The notes under the pieces: model-generated
The model's input: only the letters and a program-made list of their open reading frames with translations
The model's database searches: none
Told to the model about the DNA's origin: nothing
Translations under genes and position numbers: made by a program
In this document: one piece after another, positions 46,211 through 58,764 of the stretch
Layout of the letters: the number at the start of each line of letters is the position of its first letter
Position numbering within the stretch: position 1 is the stretch's first letter
Origin: Pholiota molesta
Taxonomy: Eukaryota > Basidiomycota > Agaricomycetes > Agaricales > Strophariaceae
DNA length: 64,000 nucleotides
Direction of reading: 5' to 3'
Assembly (NCBI GenBank): GCA_014925825.1
Contig: JACGCK010000046.1
Coordinates: 1 to 64,000 of the forward strand

Positions 46211-47737
46211 AATGCAGACATTCTTCGGCCGTTCTTCCCCTTCGGTTACGCTGCGCACGGTATGGCGCTGTCGGTTAGAATAGAGTCCGGTCTCAGAAAC
46301 CGCCCCTTGCCTTGGGGGTCGAGCTTCGGAAGGCGACCGACGCGCAGCAGCACCATCGTCTTTGAGTTTCGCCTGGGCCTCTCGTATTGGATCAGGTGCA
46401 GAGCAGTGCGGATAGGGAAGAGGAAGGGGGCGCGGATGGGTGCGGTGGGGGGTGGTGTTTGGCGTATTGTTCATGCGCTTGAATCCACAGTTTTTTCTTC
46501 TTCCTCACGAACTTCCTCGCGAACTTCCTCGTGAACTTCCATGGAACTCTGGTATGGGTTTAGGAGTGCAAGTAAGAGCATGCCGCCCCGCATCTATCGT
46601 TCAGTATGATCACGGGGAATAAATTCGTTTTGAAACGTCACTCCACCTCCAGGACACCGCTGATTAGAACTTGAAGTCCGACATGTATACTGGCGAGACG
46701 GCGTGGATCAGGATGCGCGTTCAGCCATTCGGATTTAGGAGAGGTCTGCTGGCCATGGCGACGCGGTGCGATTCTCCTCGACTCGCATTCACCCATGGCC
46801 AGGTCCCGTTGCATCTCTTTGCGCATGCAGGTCTTGGTCTTCCATCATGCAGGTGAAACTGACCTGTCGAGAGACGAGACCATGCATATGGGCTGCGCCC
46901 GGAGTCCGAAACATCATTGAGCGTTCCTCTGAAGACTGACGCGTTATTACGCGACGCGCCTGAACTCGCTGGTATATGGTTACAGCGGGATGATTATCAT
47001 CATCTCTGACTCATCTATCTAAGCGCTTTGACTCGAACCCAGCTCTTAGCGATTCGGAGTTGGATCAGAGGAAGGGGCGTTAATATCTCGACCGCGCTGA
47101 TGAGGCGGCGCAGCTGCGCGTCGCTGTCTTTATAATGATATGGGTGCTTGATTGTATGAGATTACAAAACAGATAACTGCTATTGAATATGACTCGAAGA
47201 TTAGGACTTCGGACTAGTCTGCAGCATAGCCGTTGTTATCTCTGAACGCTCTAAGCGATTGTTCCCTCATTAAGTGTAGGATTTCTGTAGAATTTCGGCG
47301 TGCTATCTAACGTAGGCTTCTGAGGGAGAGTACATATCTACAGCGGCATGGATGTGATGCGACATCACGAAATTGATCAGGCGCCGACATATTTCAAATT
47401 CCCTGACGAATCAGTGTCGGAGCTGTGTCGAGATCCATTCCACGAGGACCTGTCCGTTCAATGAGCAGGCCAGCTGACGGCGAACTCTGTGCGAGCACGA
47501 CTAAGTTGTGTACGGCTTTCTGTTCAACATCCAACCGTCTGCATCGCCTTGGAATACAACCGAGAGGGAGCATTTCCCGTACTTATATGTCGCGCAGCTT
47601 GAGCGCAGCTGTGGCGCATCAAAGCGGCCGTTCTTGACCGTTCCATACATACGACGCGTGTATTACGTCATCGGATATTCTCTATGCGTGCCACCATATA
47701 AGTTGGCTCGTCGAAATTGATAAGAACACAAACCACC
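46211..47737. other. Intergenic, nothing recognised
   Basis: GC-rich to about 46460, then mixed. A short run of acttcctcgcga-type repeats lies at about 46500-46545. No gene supported. Confidence 0.4.
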
Positions 47738-48446
47738 ATGTCTTCCAACCCTCTCGCATTATTTCTTTCAAGAAGCATAGCGTCGCCGTACGCCATCACC
47801 CTCGGTCTCGGTCTCGGATCCATCTCGTTCTTCTTCTGGGGCAACCTCGCTGGACAGCCGACCGGTGCCATCGTCATTCCCGTCAATCCAGAAGTACGGA
47901 GGAAGTTGGGGATCGATACGAGCAAGGCTGTCGAAATCTGGAAGTGGGCGTACATTCGCGGTGCAGTGAGTACACGCGTGCTACCACATCCGGTGTTTGA
48001 CCTACATATTCCTCGGGATGATAGGCCTATTTCGGTGTATCTGGCGTCGCCTCGTCTCTTGCGGTGCTAGCGGCAGCCTTCCAGATACCAAAGTCGGTGC
48101 ACACGGACGGGCTCAAGAGCTACCTGTTGCTTCTTTCTGGGCTGTTGCTGTCGAACGGTATATATACCGTTGCCATCAGTACGTCTCTCATAAGTTTCAC
48201 CGTAATCAAATCAATGACGCGTCTTTTCATGAAGTGCTCCCCACAAATAACCGCCTTAAGGCGATCGGCGATAAGATTGCTCGAGAGAGGACTGCATCGG
48301 GTACTTCGGCGGCGCCTTTGACGGAAACTCAGGCAAACGAAGCGGAAGCGCTCTTCAAGAAGTGGAGGAGGATGCACCTTGTGCGCGTAACCCTTGGCGG
48401 TATCGGATGGCTCGGAACCCTTGCTGCCTATGTAACCTCAGTCTAA
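47738..48446 (+). CDS. DUF1772 (anthrone oxygenase-like) membrane protein
   Basis: Three exons, 47738-47965, 48025-48178 and 48235-48446, give 198 codons (197 aa) with consistent phases. The order of features fits DUF1772: an N-terminal helix with a G-L-G-L-G-S turn, I-P, then a W-K-W-A-Y-I-R-G-A-A-Y segment, a middle helix with F-Q-I-P-K, then S-N-G-I-Y-T, and the strongly conserved MLPTNNRLKAIGDK. The end is W-x-x-M-H-L-V-R-V-T-L-G-G-I and a last helix. Some members (noranthrone or anthrone oxygenases) act in polyketide pathways, but no polyketide synthase is visible here. Intact, with a TATA-like tract 40 bp upstream (accatataag). Confidence 0.85.
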
Positions 48447-48996
48447 GTAACGAGGAAGTCTTCAAAGTACATTAAACCCTTTGTAACGCTTCTTTATCGT
48501 TGCCTTCACATTAATATGGCTGCTTTATTGTATACCATTAAACAGATAAGTACGCTCGTGCTATTGAATATTACTCGAAGATTAGGAACTCGGACTAGTC
48601 TGACTGTACAGGAATCTGGATGATTTGATCATTGTGAACACTCGTTAGACCTCCGCGGCACCTCCTTTGGTTGAAATAGCACTTCCTTTGGTGGAAATAT
48701 CTGGCGCAATCTCGAGATTATCGCACATGGACACCTGCGTTTGCTGGACTGTTATTTTCATCTGCTGTCATCACAATCCATGGTTAGGCGCACATAGCAG
48801 AATAATCTTAACATAAATTCGTACCGGGATAGCGCTGTTTCTTCGTACAGAAGACCGATAACCGAAAGCATCGGGGAAAATAATGGCGACGCCCCCTCCT
48901 GAACCTGATGCTTGGGAATGATGTCCAGTGGACTGGAGGTGTTTCCGCGTATTCAGGCTGGATAACCATGTTGCTGTAATCAGAAAACGCGGTACG
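48447..48996. other. Intergenic between two convergent genes
   Basis: Nothing recognised. A short stretch (gaatattactcgaagattag) repeats one at about 47187, upstream of the DUF1772 gene. Confidence 0.4.
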
Positions 48997-50806
48997 TCAA
49001 GGAGTATTTTTGGCGAAGTAGACGTACGTCGCGAGAAAAGAGTTGGCGTAGACTATCCATAAACGGGTATCAGATTTCCTTGTCTTGAATTGAAATATAG
49101 AGGAGATCGCGTACGTTTGCTGATGACGAAATGCAACCCCATAAATATGAGATTGCTGGGCATTATCAACCACTAAATGAACTGGGTCAGTATAAGAAAG
49201 AAGCATGGACGCTAAATTCGCTAACGCAGAGAAGTGATATAAAGGTCCCAGCGCTAGAATAGAATAACTAGCCGTTAGCGATGGGTAATTGTAATGAGTT
49301 TAATATTCAACGTACCATGTTAATGAACCATTCTCGAAGGCGTATAACATCAAGGTATCAAGTATATGATTCAAACTTGAGGACATGTGCGCGATCGAAA
49401 AGTTGTCAGTAAACTTTCTGCAAGAGTAATCGTTGCAGAGAGTCGAAAACAAACCTTGAATCAGCTTTATGGCTTTTCTTCAAGTAATAGCACATGAACG
49501 TCGTTATCAGGACGTCGATGACCGCAGAGAGAGTAAGACCTATTGTGAAGGACCACTGCCACGTCCAGAAAAAGATATCAGTAATCGCGCAGAGTACAGA
49601 AAGGTATCCGCGATATGCGCACCGTGTATTGCTGAACGAACAGAGGCAAGCTCTGCAGTTTAATCCTAAAGAGAATCGAGGTGAGACGATGTCGAAGCCC
49701 GGGGGAGCAGCGGATAGAGCCACGCAGTCTTTAGGCTACTTACATCGTGGCCGTTGTAACTGCATATTTCGAAGAAAGGGCTGAGCGGAATAACATGACT
49801 GGAAATGCATGGGGACTTACGACAAGCGAAGCCTGATGAGGCTATTAGCAGAGTGCATAAATGTAAAAACGATGGAATTAATGACTCACACAGGCGAGCG
49901 AAGGATAAAAATGCCTGTGGGGTTGGGTATCGATTTAAACACTGATTCAGCTTTTATAATCATCAAAAACATACTATCGATCCTGCGACGAGGAATCTCT
50001 TTTTGCTGACTATACGAGAGCTGGGATTAGAATGTAATAAATAGCCATAATGGAGACATCGTACGCCTGTAGATCCGATATACAAAGAACCTGCAGGGGA
50101 AGACGATCGAGAGAAGTTTTAAGCTCTGGAGAAACGGGAGGTGTGGAAGTTCTGTAACTCACTGATGTACGAGGAACGTCAAAATCGCCTGCAAACACGG
50201 ATGTCAATTGATCAGAAGTGGATTCGGATAAGACGACACGAATACTCACAGTAAAAGCTATCGTTAACTGTTGGATTGTGAACAGAGTTAATGGAAGAGA
50301 CAGTATGGCTATTCACGCACCGCCATGGACCTTCATCATAAAGAAAGGGTTCGATTCAGGATGTCCGACATATCAGGGTAGGACTTGAACGTACCATGGT
50401 ATGTAGCTGATTCGGCCTACGTCTCCAAAGTGTGCTATCAAATGGTCCCAAAGCGCCGCGCTAATGAACACCATATGACAAACATCCAGAACCCAAACGG
50501 CCGAGACCTGTTCTCCAAGACGCGCGTGCTGTTATATCCGTTATTTGCGAACATAGAAATGGCCTTGCTCACCAGTGCCTTAGTTCCTGCTGAATCATTG
50601 GTGTAGAATTTGAAGTACGCAAAAGTTTGAGCGGTGACGATACCAGAGAAGCTAGTGCAGATCAATAGTCAGTGTGGAGCACTGGTAGGCGCTGGTGGAG
50701 CGTATATGGATGAACGATCGGGGCAGAAATTCGCTTACACCGCAGCAATGATCCCTCCTAGCAGCAATGCACCGAAGGTGCGCGGAACGTCGACGTGGGC
50801 TGACAT
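48997..50806 (-). CDS. DUF6534 seven-helix membrane protein
   Basis: The start at 50806 gives MSAHVDVPRTFGALLLGGII, the typical DUF6534 opening. Exon 2 (50654-50573) has GIVTAQTFAYFKFYTNDSAG. Exon 3 (about 50503-50390) encodes VSAVWVLDVCHMVFISAALW, matching the W-x-L-D-x-x-H signature. Exon with IQQLTIAFT and FFVYRIYRR lies at about 50290-50060. A later exon (about 49570-49430) has FTIGLTLSAVIDVLITTFMC followed by YYLKKS, the conserved A-x-x-D-x-x-I-x-x-x-M-C-Y-Y-L segment. The last exon ends YANSFLATYVYF near 48997, matching the C-terminal N-S-L-L-A-T signature. Exon borders in the middle are approximate. Function of the family is unknown; plasma-membrane location is presumed. Confidence 0.75.
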
Positions 50807-52450
50807 GATGGAGATTGTAGAAGATTCAAAGAATGTGGCGAAAGGTAGGAAGCAAAAAAGGGAAGTTGTCGAACGTGAACAACCGGCAACGGAACTAGTC
50901 GACCACTTTTTGAATATTCGAGGCAAACAACCTGCAACCGCAGCCGAATAACGCTTAGAATATAAACGACTTAATATCGGCGGCCTCAGCGTCGATTTGC
51001 CCGCACGGCAGCGCCCGCCGCTGCTTCTTATGGCTTGAAGGGTCGCTTGAACGTGCATCTTGAACTAAGCAGGATGGGTAAAATAAGCTAGCGTTGAGGC
51101 TCGGTGTTAATTGACGTAAGAATTCCGGTTACTTCTTTCCTTCGAGTCGGTAAGTACATACCTTACGGCTGCTCGAAGCTGCTCGAAGGCTTTGCTTTGT
51201 GCTTGGGAAGCGCGTGTTGGAAACGAGTCTAATTATCGTTAGCCTATTCTGCGACAATGGCATGAAAGGCGCATTGATTGTTGTCGACCCATGAATACGA
51301 TGCGCTGGAAAAGACGAGTGATTTTGTGGTCGTTCTGGATAGAGATACAGTCTACATTACCTCAATCTACGAGTGTTTCTTCACGGAACTTAATCTGGAA
51401 GATATGGATTAGTGAGCGGAGAAAGATCGGAGAAATGAGTGGGCTTCTGGATTAGCGTTAACTCAGACGACGCCTGACGACGCCCAGCAATTATGTGAGT
51501 TAGTCTCCTTGAACATCGGAATCATGTTTGTCATGGCTTCGAGCAGGCTTCCAGATACATAGATGGTTAGCTCGGGTCGAATAAGATTGCATGCGACATG
51601 AAGACGAAGATCTTCTTCCGAAGGAAGAAGGCAGACTCAGATTAGCCTCATGCGGAATATTATCGATAAGATTTATGACTACAAATGAGTACATACGTCT
51701 AACATAATGTCCATTCACAATTTCGATGTACAATATCAATATCAAGAACAGGCATTCAAGATCTCAATAAGAGGCGATGAAAGAGATGAAGTTGTTCATC
51801 CCCGCTCATGGATTTCGCGCCCGAGGCGCATTCTTACGGACGAGCGCGTTTAAGGCGGCGAAGGAACCTCGGTAAAAGAACGGCACCGAATGGAAGTGGC
51901 TGACGCATTCCGGATGGCGCCTACCGTGCGTAGACTGCTGGCGGAGCCGAACTTGGTCTGGGCTTGGGACAGTTACAAGTATCGAGCGAAGACGAATTTA
52001 GAGCGGTGGGCGCTAAGAGGTAACAGAGAAGTGTGCAAGATGGTCGTTGCCGAACAGAACAACGCAAGTAGAGGAGCGCACGTAGCGGTCGGTTTCGACG
52101 CGCGAAAGGGCTTCGGCGCCTTCTCGACCTTTGAGGAGCAGCGCACATCGTACCGAATAATTCGCTCACGTTCCCGCGTCGACAGCGACAGAAAGTGGAA
52201 GTTGAGATTTTCTGGATCCAGGTCAAAAATTCGAGGAAAAGAGATACCGACACTCGCCCCAACATCCTTCCTACCACTATACAGATACGTCCGACGTAAA
52301 TTTGGTCAAGTCCATGGGGTTGAAATCCTAGTACTATTCGTCGTTGAGCTTCATCGTGCGCTCTCTTGATTCACTAGCCAACTAAGAAGCACGAAAACAA
52401 AAATGATCAGACTACGAAACTTCTGCAGAAAATAGATGCTATGGGGGAAA
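50807..52450. other. Intergenic, nothing recognised
   Basis: A 159-codon frame (51890-52369, plus) and an overlapping minus frame (52277-51921) are open but show no family, no splice logic and biased Arg/Ser composition. Confidence 0.35.
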
Positions 52451-52599
52451 CGTACGCCTCCAACGCATCGACGATCTTCTCCGCCCCGTTCGCCCGTTCC
52501 ATCCATGGCGCACGGGCCATCATCTGGAAGTCATTTAGGAGTGAGTGCTAGGCGCTGTTGTAGAGCCGTGGTGACAACCGCAGATGATACGAGATAGAG

Positions 52600-53930
52600 C
52601 GCAATAAAGATAATGGGAGATATAATGGACGACATCGTAGCTGAACTCACATCGCCACCCGACAGAGAAACACAAGCGAACTCAAAAGATTCTCAAGCGC
52701 AACAGAAGTGCACTTCCGAGAAATCTCTCGAGGTCGTCGTGCAGGAATGGGGTGCGCGATGTGGGTGGAGGATGGCTACGCGATGACTGCAACCGGCACG
52801 AGAGAGACAGGTAAGAATAAATGAAAAGGGAGCGTGGGAGATGGGGGAACGGTGGATGGCATCGTAGCTGGATTCACATCGACACCACGCTTTTGGATCG
52901 TCAACGCACTCGAGACATTCTGCAAATGCAAATGCAGCAGGAATACACTTGCGAGAAAGATCTCGAGATCGGTAGGGAATGGGGTGCGCGATGTGGGGTG
53001 GGCTAGATGGAGCGTTGCCGTAAGACGAATCAATTGCAAAAGAGGATACAAGGAGAGGACTCGAAAGTGCCCAACCGCCGAGTAAGTAGAATGGGTTGCG
53101 ATGATTTTACGAACACCAACATGGAGGCGCGGGACAGATGTGCCGCAGCCGAGCGAGATGGTATCGATGTCATTCACAGTTATAAAGCCGAATTAAGGAC
53201 AGCACCAGTAATCGCTGGAGGATCTGACCAGAGGAGAAGGGGTTGCCTGTGACCAACCGCTCGGCGGGCAAGGGCGCATCATACTTGTACTCGAAGTAAT
53301 TTCCCGCTCTCTTTAATCCCTAGCCTACAAGAAGAAAAATGGTAGCATTAGACCACGCAACGTCCACGGAAAAATGAATGTGAGGGGAAACGTACTCCTC
53401 CGGCGAGCGCATTACCTTCGCTGCCTATGCGTCATCATCCACACACGCCCCTCCTTGATCGCCGCCGTCGCATGCTACATCTACCCTTTCTAAATATGAA
53501 TCGCGGAGTGATCTTCTCTATGCCAGGCCTCTCGAGCATCATGGGCGTCGCCACTGTCTCGTGGTAAACCGGAATACATACACCTGCTTTGCCTGTTCGA
53601 TCCGGTGCTCGCGATCCATCGCCTGCAAGTCAGCCGGCGAGTTCCAGTGGTTGTGATAGAGAGCAATGATACGAGACAGACAGACTGAGACAGTGAGAAA
53701 GATAGCGCAGTAGAGATGCGAGAAATAATGGATATCATCGTCGCTCCGTTCACATCTGAAACACTCTCGTTCGACTAAGGGTAACAGAAGTACCCTTGGG
53801 AGATACGGCTCGAGGACATGGAGCAATGGGGCGTGCGATGTGGATGCGAGCTAGATGGAGTGTTTCGGTAACACGTCTTGTGAAATCCGATCCCTTGCAA
53901 AAGAGACTACAAGGGGAGAACGGCATAATA
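52600..53930 (-). repeat. Three diverged copies of a segment of a few hundred bp, possible minus-strand gene remnants
   Basis: Copies at about 52615-52790, 52840-53050 and 53715-53930 share agataatggacgacatcgta-type starts, an aatggggtgcgcgatgtgg stretch and a ttgcaaaagag end. On the minus strand they give hydrophobic N-terminus-like frames (53177-52776, 53753-53490). The upstream halves carry different sequence, so these may be truncated tandem gene copies of an unrecognised secreted or membrane family. Confidence 0.5.
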
Positions 53931-53969
53931 TCGAAGGTCCGTGATTGATATCGATGGATGAGTGGAAGC

Positions 53970-55146
53970 GGCGAGCGTTGCGTGCTTTCAAATTGTCGCG
54001 TCGAGTCACGCCGAAGTCACGGCACTTTCGGAGGTTCCCGAATAAGTCATGTGACCAAACGCGCTCTTATTCGATCGCGTTTGCAAAATCCCCCCGTTAT
54101 CTTTCTTCCTTTCCCCCATCATCTTCTCCCCCTCTCCGCTCTCTTTTGAATCTCTAGAGAACGTAGAGAACGCCTTTAAAGCTTATATACAACTTATCTG
54201 TGATGACGATGCCTGTCCGCGAAAAATGGTAGCATATACGATCATGCCAATCTTCGAGCCCCAACATCGTTACATCCCGACTTCAAGGCGCAATAACGGG
54301 GTTGCTATCGTGCATCTTGGACTCTGTCAAGTGAGTTGAGTCTTTGTTGCGCCTTTTTATGACTTGTTGAAAGGAAATGTTCTAGACCTTATCTCGTATG
54401 TATAAGCCGGGATGATTTGTAGTTCTCGGAGGTGAGTCCAACACAAATATATGCGCATATATTTACAATTTCCCCTATGATATGCTCGACTTATGAAGGA
54501 CGGGTGCCATTCTGTATTATCAGATGCATAAAACCTCCGTTTGCGGCTTGAATCCCGCTTTTGAGCTTGGGTAGTGTGCTTCGACCGCCCCTCCGTTCAC
54601 AAGGTATGTAACGATGTTGTTTGCACCCTCGATTTACCGGTGACTGCTGCGTATCCCCTTGACTTCTACAGATCCAGCTAGGGTCCTCCGGACTGGCCAA
54701 CTAATGGGCGACAAGCTGTGGGAGTATAGATGAGGTACGTTCGAAGCAAAGCTGAGGTTGTCCTTATTCTGATTTTATCACACGAAGGCTTGTTCTGCGG
54801 CGCGGTCGGTGGGAGCAGGCGTGCATTTCCATGAGTAAGATTAGGATTATGGATCGACGGACATGATGGATCATGCGTGGTGTGTAAGTGGGTATGTACG
54901 TTGGAGCAGCGACGAAGCGATGTGGGATCGACTAAAGGGTCCAAGCGGGTAATGCAAAGGGAGGGTAAAGCAAGAAGCACGAAAGAAGGACGAGATATCA
55001 GTAAAAGATGGAGGAAAGCACGAAATCCACTACGAAAAAATACACAAAAGCAAAAACAAAATTACTAATAGATAGTCAGCACCACCCTCACCATACCCGA
55101 CGCCCAGCGTCACCCAGCTAACGGATCTCCAATGGTCGTTCATTCA
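53970..55146. other. Intergenic; contains a copy of the ISWI upstream sequence
   Basis: At about 53974-54006 the sequence gcgtgctttcaaattgtcgc plus cgagtcacgcc is nearly identical to 55625-55657, just upstream of the ISWI-like gene. No gene recognised otherwise. Confidence 0.5.
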
Positions 55147-55450
55147 TCAATGACTGAGACTGTCGTACTTGGCGTGGAACGGCGACATCGGCGCATGCGT
55201 CTGCCCCGCGTTGCCGTACGGGTTGCTGCCTGCGCCTGCCGCGCCGACGTTGAGGTTCAACTGCGAGCGCTTTAGAATATCAGCCGCCACCTCCTGGCCG
55301 TACTGTTCCGCGAGTTGGCTTTGAAGAGAGAGAGTGCAGCGTCAGTGCGGCCTACGATGCAAAGCAAGACACAGAAACATACTTGGCATAATTTTCCATG
55401 ATCACCGCCATCGTGCCCATGTTCAGGCGGTACGCCTCGGGCATCATGCC
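55147..55450 (-). CDS. C-terminal exons of an unidentified gene
   Basis: The minus strand has an exon (about 55450-55383) encoding MMPEAYRLNMGTMAVIMENY, a donor gtatgt, and an acceptor at 55319. The last exon (55318-55147) runs QLAEQYGQEVAADILKRSQL to HAKYDSLSH and a stop. Splicing is in frame, and codon use and amino-acid make-up are those of a conserved protein, but I do not recognise the family. Upstream exons are not found beyond 55460, so it may be a fragment. A sliver resembling its PEAYRLNM..MAVIM segment is joined to the truncated ISWI gene at 57205. Confidence 0.5.
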
Positions 55451-55707
55451 CTTTCCTCGTAACGAACAAATAAATTCTAATGGATTCTATCATTGAATTA
55501 CCATGCGAACATCAGAGTTATTGCGAACATTCCAAGGAGCCCATTGGTCGTACTTCCGGTACTTCTGGGATTCCTTTACCTTTTTTGTTGCTTTTTTGAC
55601 CCTTTTTTGTGCCAATGACTCGTTGATGCGTGCTTTCAATTTGTCGCGTCGAGTCACGCCCATCACAGTCACACCACTCCCCTTCTTTCACAACCACCAA
55701 GGCCGTG

Positions 55708-57205
55708 ATGAGCGTCAGTCCCGCCCCGCCCCAGCCCCCGCACATCCCGCTCACCCTTCCCCCCACACAGGCCTTCACAGTGGGAGACCACATGGACGAG
55801 GACATCCTGAGCGATGTCGTCCCCAGCAACATCGTTTCGCGCCAGGTACGTGCCCGCCCCCGGTCAGCGCTTCAGTTCGTGTTTAACCCCCTTGCAGCCG
55901 AGTCAAGGCGGCGACGGCGAGAGCGAGTTCGACGAACCGGAGGCCATGGAGGAGGACGAGCTCATGAGCGAGCAGGAGGAGGTATGTATTCCCCGCCGCC
56001 CGGTCCGTGCATGTGCCAACTTATCGCGTTCCAGAAAACCGTCGTTCAGACCAAAAAGCAGGCTACGGAAGAGCGGAAGCAGAAGAAGCAGAAGCGAAAA
56101 GCAGACGAGGGTCATCTGCAGCAGAAGCGGAAGGAGATGGACAAGGCCAAGGTCAGCCAGCCCCGTCGCGTGCAGTCGCTGTGCCCGTACTGACTCGTCT
56201 CTAGATCGCCGACGCCGTCAAGCGCTACTCCTACCTCCTCGGCCAGACCGAGCTTTTCAAACACTTCGTTGATATCAAGGTATGTAACTCAGCGCTGCCC
56301 TGTAATTTACCCGACTGACTGCTTTGCAGCGCGCCTCAGATCCCGAATACGCCGCCATGATGGACGCCCAGCCCAAACCCAAAGGGCGGGGTCGTAAAAA
56401 ACCAATGTCAGTACCCCTCCCCTCCATTTCGCAGACCGCAGCCGCTGACTCATGCGCCAGTGACAACAACGCCCGCCATCGAAAATCAGAAAAGGAAGAG
56501 GACGAGGAGCTCCTCAAGGACGGCGAGGCTGGACTGGACGGCAACGACCAGCCCTTCGTGTTCGAAACCTCTCCAAGCTGTGAGTCGTACGCTGCTTTTC
56601 CTCGGACACGTGTCCTGACGACTTGCGTGCATCTCAGTTATTAATGGCACAATGCGCGGGTACCAGCTGCAGGGTCTGAACTGGATGGTATCTCTCCACC
56701 ACAACGGCCTGAATGGTATTCTCGCTGACGAGATGGTACGTGTCGTGCTCTTGGTTGATATGCCGGTTTCTCAAATGTCTTCTAGGGCCTCGGCAAAACA
56801 CTGCAAACCATTTCCTTCCTCGCCTACCTCAAGCACTACAAAAACACCAGCGGCCCGCACCTCGTCGTCGTCCCCAAGTCCACGCTGCAAAACTGGGCGC
56901 GCGAGTTCCAGACCTGGACGCCGGACGTGAACATCGTCACGCTGACGGGCACGAAGGACGAGCGCGCGGAGATCATCGCGAGCCGCCTGATCCCGCAGGA
57001 CTTTGACGTGTGCATCACGTCGTACGAGATGTGCCTCATCGAGCAGGGCGCGCTGAAGAAGTTCTCGTTCGAGTACATCATCATCGACGAGGCGCACCGC
57101 ATCAAGAACGTGGACAGCATGCTCTCGCAGATCGTGCGCGACTTCTCGTCGCGCGGGCGGCTGCTGATCACGGGCACGCCGCTGCAGAACAACCTGAAGG
57201 AGCGA
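55708..57205 (+). pseudogene. 5' part of an ISWI-type SNF2 chromatin remodelling ATPase gene
   Basis: Eight exons (55708-55845, 55898-55981, 56035-56151, 56205-56279, 56330-56406, 56461-56579, 56638-56735, 56786-57205) read in phase and give about 376 residues. Features: acidic N-terminus, a Lys-rich helix, [31 protein letters not shown], then the ATPase core with [37 protein letters not shown] (Walker A), [34 protein letters not shown] (Walker B) and [14 protein letters not shown] (motif III). The ISWI sequence stops there; the second RecA lobe, HAND, SANT and SLIDE domains of a normal protein of about 1,100 residues are missing. What exists could make an inactive N-terminal product. Confidence 0.85.
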
Positions 57206-57480
57206 GGCGTACAGCCTGAACATGGCGGTGATCATGGCCAAGGTAAGGGCGCGGAAAGGTATTGGGTAAGGCGGCGGGATGGGGGGCGGGTGCACGGTGG
57301 TGGGTGCGGGAAGGTGCGTACCGGATGGGAAGGGGGTGGGCCTGCTCTGCAGCATTGCCCGAGGCTGGGCACGATGGCGGTGATCACGGGAGGAGGGCGG
57401 GTGGGTCACGGGACGGCGGCGGGATTGATGGCGGGAATTACCATACGGCGTGAAAACGTGAAAAGTGGTAAGTAACTGTC
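57206..57480 (+). other. Chimeric junction after the ISWI break
   Basis: Directly after motif III the plus strand reads [14 protein letters not shown] in another frame (57204-57243). This resembles the exon at 55383-55450. A second degraded version (gcccgaggctgggcacgatggcggtgatca) lies at about 57357-57386. GC-rich filler separates them. Confidence 0.6.
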
Positions 57481-57569
57481 TTCTTTTTGCGTGTTGGGAG
57501 TTTGTAGGAGCAGAGGTTAGCCCACCCCGAAGGGCAGGCTAACGTAGGTACACCTAACATGTAATAGTC

Positions 57570-58170
57570 AGTTGATAGGCAATAAATGGGTTTACGCACG
57601 AATTAGGCGCCAAGTCAGAGAAGGATCGAGAGCTGGAAGCGGAGAAGGTATAGATATTTAATGTATAGTGAAGTTCACGCACGCGCGACAAGTTTGAAGT
57701 TCGAGGCGTCGAGTTACAGCTGCAATGTAACGAGTCAGTCGATAGTCAATAAAAGGGTTTACGCACAAGTTCGCAGGCAGTTTGAACCTCGGGAATTAGG
57801 CGCCAAGTTCGAAATGACGTGGACAGATCGAGAGCTTGCGGTTGCTGGATGCAGAGAAGGTGTAAGTACTCAATCCGTAGTGAATTTGGTTTACGCACAA
57901 AGTTATGTTCTCGCGCGGCAAGTTTGAAGTTCACGAAGTTGGCGCCACTCGATTTGAAAGCTTGCGGCGACTGTAAATAATCAGTTGATACTCCATAAAT
58001 GGGTTTACGCACTGATTGATGTTTGAAGTTTGCGAATTCGATGCCAAAACCGACGGGGAGAGTTTGCAGGGGCTGGAAAAGTCAGTTGATAGCAAATAAA
58101 CATGTTCTGCGCACCACGGATTCATCCTCGCATGCAACATTGAAGCTCGTGAATTAGGCGCCAAGTCCAA
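57570..58170. repeat. Degenerate tandem repeats (about 100-160 bp, 4-5 units)
   Basis: Units begin near 57571, 57733, 57975 and 58081 with cagttgata-x-x-x-aataaa-tgggtttacgcac and contain attaggcgccaagt. The unit around 57880 is partial. Open frames across them on either strand reflect the repeats. No family recognised. Confidence 0.65.
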
Positions 58171-58760
58171 AAGCAGATAGCGCGAGAACTCGGAGAAGTC
58201 CAATGCTTGATTTGCGGCAGTTGGAGTCTCGAAGAGCCTAGAAATTACAGAAAGCAATAACAGCAAGTAAAGTGCGCACCCAAGGTCTTGACCTCGAGTG
58301 TTGGAATGGGTCCGAAAGACAGATGTGCACGGAAAGTGCGATGCGGGGAGAACTGCAAGGCAGGAACATACCCATTTGAACGGGCTTGTCCATGGTTACG
58401 ACGAAAGGCTAAATTTGACTTTAGTGCACAGATAGAAACTCGACATGGTATAACTCACCTTGGAAACCAACGGCACCATATCCTCGAGCTCCAAGTCAAA
58501 AGCGCCCTAAAATTGGACAGGAACAGTCAGTGAGTGTATGAGAGAATCAAATAAAAAGACTATAGCTACGTAGTCCATGGACATGTGGGAGATCGCAAAC
58601 ATGAATGATGGGCGCTTATTATGTATAACGACATACCTCGGAATCATTACCATTCCTTCTTTGATGCACCTCTGCGAGGATAAAAGAGTCAGCCGAATAT
58701 CCAAATATAGTGGTTAGAAGAGGGTAGCACTTACGGCGGCATCAAAACCAAATTTGCGAG
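58171..58760. other. Intergenic, nothing recognised
   Basis: Mixed composition, short frames only. Confidence 0.35.
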
Positions 58761-58764
58761 AAGG

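Noticed and set aside
51890..52369. 159-codon plus-strand frame
   Set aside because: It overlaps a 118-codon minus frame, has biased composition and matches no family. I could not choose a coding strand.
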